In this document: positions 63,225-64,000 of the stretch, piece after piece
Layout: every line of letters starts with the position of its first letter
Position numbering within the stretch: position 1 is the stretch's first letter
Source of the DNA: Chlorops oryzae
Lineage: Eukaryota > Arthropoda > Insecta > Diptera > Chloropidae
DNA: 64,000 nt
Direction: 5' to 3'
NCBI GenBank assembly: GCA_020466095.1
Contig: CM035808.1
Span: forward strand, 51,720,125 to 51,784,124
Notes under the pieces: model-generated
What the model was told of the DNA's origin: nothing
The model's input: the letters and a program-made list of their open reading frames with translations, nothing else
The model's database searches: none
Position numbers and translations under genes: made by a program

Positions 63225-63966
63225 GGTCACACTTTAGTTTTTCGTAATTTACTCCTAAGCCATTAAAGATATCATATTGAAATTCGGCATGGACATGAAC
63301 CAGGTAAATGTCCGAAAAACTGCATAAAAATTGTTTTCGTAGTCCCTCCTTGGGTCGAAGGAAGTGGTTCAGAAGTTTCAAAAATCACGATTTTTAATGT
63401 TTTTCCTGGATAACTTTTTTACTATACATTCCAGCTTATTGAAATTTAGTGTGGGTATAGCTACTATGTAGACTTAAGCTTTCGCTGAAAAAAAATTGCG
63501 ACATCGCTATACCTATGGTCACCATCCTACACATTAGAAAAAAACACTCTTTCTCTTATTCTCATATCTATATACAAAAATGATTTTTTTTTGCTTCTTC
63601 CGATTGTGTATTTTGCCGCCAAATAAAGTCGTCACTTAAAGTTAAAGTTTGACCATGACCACCATTCCCGAAATTCGCAAAAAATTGATATTCACTATTT
63701 GGAATTGAGTATTTCGCAGCTAAACAAAATGTCCTCTAACGGTTAAAATTTGACCATGACCACCATTCGCGAAAATGTTGTGCTTAATAATAATCTCGAG
63801 TTTTAGAAGCTAAATCGAAGAACAGATAAGTTATAAATAGATATCCAAGCTAGAACAACGAAAACGGCAGGAATTTTCGTTAAGGTAATGTTTTAACATA
63901 TTTTAGGCTGAGGAAAAGGTATGTCTGCAATCGGCTTTGCCGATGTAAACTTCTTTACTTGTTTTT
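63060..63966. mobile_element. DINE/mini-me element, complete, with two 101-bp units
   Basis: 5' TTTTTATACCTTTTCC with stem to AAAGGGTATA; GATCAGGTTGACAAGAGGAG, then a (GTCT)n tract (63195-63225); two 101-bp units at 63649 and 63750; 3' GGAAAAGGTATG (inverse of the 5' sequence), hairpin around ATCGGCTTTGCCGAT and CTTTACTTGTTT. Non-coding. The last ~34 bases of the window (T-rich) lie outside it. Confidence 0.88.
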
Positions 63967-64000
63967 TTTTTTTTTTGTTTTTTGGTAAAATGTAGGTACT

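Overview
The window looks like a fragment of a dipteran insect genome, made almost entirely of transposable elements. The clues are three BEL/Pao elements, two R1-clade LINEs, Helitron-derived DINE/mini-me elements with GTCY tracts, an ITmD37E mariner relative and a Transib-type transposase. Short dense TEs, (TAA)n microsatellites and many short TIR elements fit a fly; a tephritid-like fly is plausible, but nothing here fixes the species. I found no convincing host gene, rRNA or tRNA gene. There is one 100-N assembly gap (56413-56512).

Layout. 1-3253: 3' end of a BEL/Pao element with an envelope gene and its 3' LTR. 3254-12681: two R1-clade non-LTR elements on the minus strand, head to tail, with (TAA)n microsatellite at every junction. 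12682-18598: an old Ty3/Gypsy element with both LTRs; a 1064-bp hAT-type MITE sits in its integrase and a 248-bp Harbinger-like MITE sits inside that. 19724-25948: a young, nearly intact BEL/Pao element (279-bp LTRs with one mismatch, CTATA duplication). 26401-27290: a decayed LINE ORF1 with a PHD-like finger. 27624-35720 (minus): a second young BEL/Pao element (412-bp LTRs with one mismatch, GGTTC duplication). In place of an envelope it carries a second zinc-finger plus protease-like ORF. 36421-36991: FLYWCH-MULE transposase remains. 37180-39260: a 2.08-kb element with about 860-bp inverted arms around a short coding spacer. 39586-40807: a DINE with 127-bp internal tandem repeats. 41707-53823: a dense run of MITEs (hAT, Harbinger-like, TA- and TTAA-flanked), an ITmD37E element, a TIR element carrying a two-exon Myb-like gene fragment, and a cluster of small unassigned ORFs. 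54937-61560 (minus): pieces of a Copia element around the gap and around a RAG1/Transib-like transposase that is split by another hAT-type MITE. 61565-63966: two DINEs sharing a 101-bp repeat, about ten copies in one and two in the other.

The parts do not form a host pathway. They record successive insertions, which nesting, target-site duplications and LTR divergence let one order: the two complete BEL elements are recent, Gypsy is older (about 7 LTR differences in 200 bp), and the R1 elements, MULE and Copia pieces are decayed. The most unusual items are the post-pol zinc-finger/protease ORF of the second BEL element, the long-arm inverted-repeat element, the RAG1-like transposase, the (TAA)n association of both R1-clade elements, and the small-ORF cluster at 51.5-52.8 kb.
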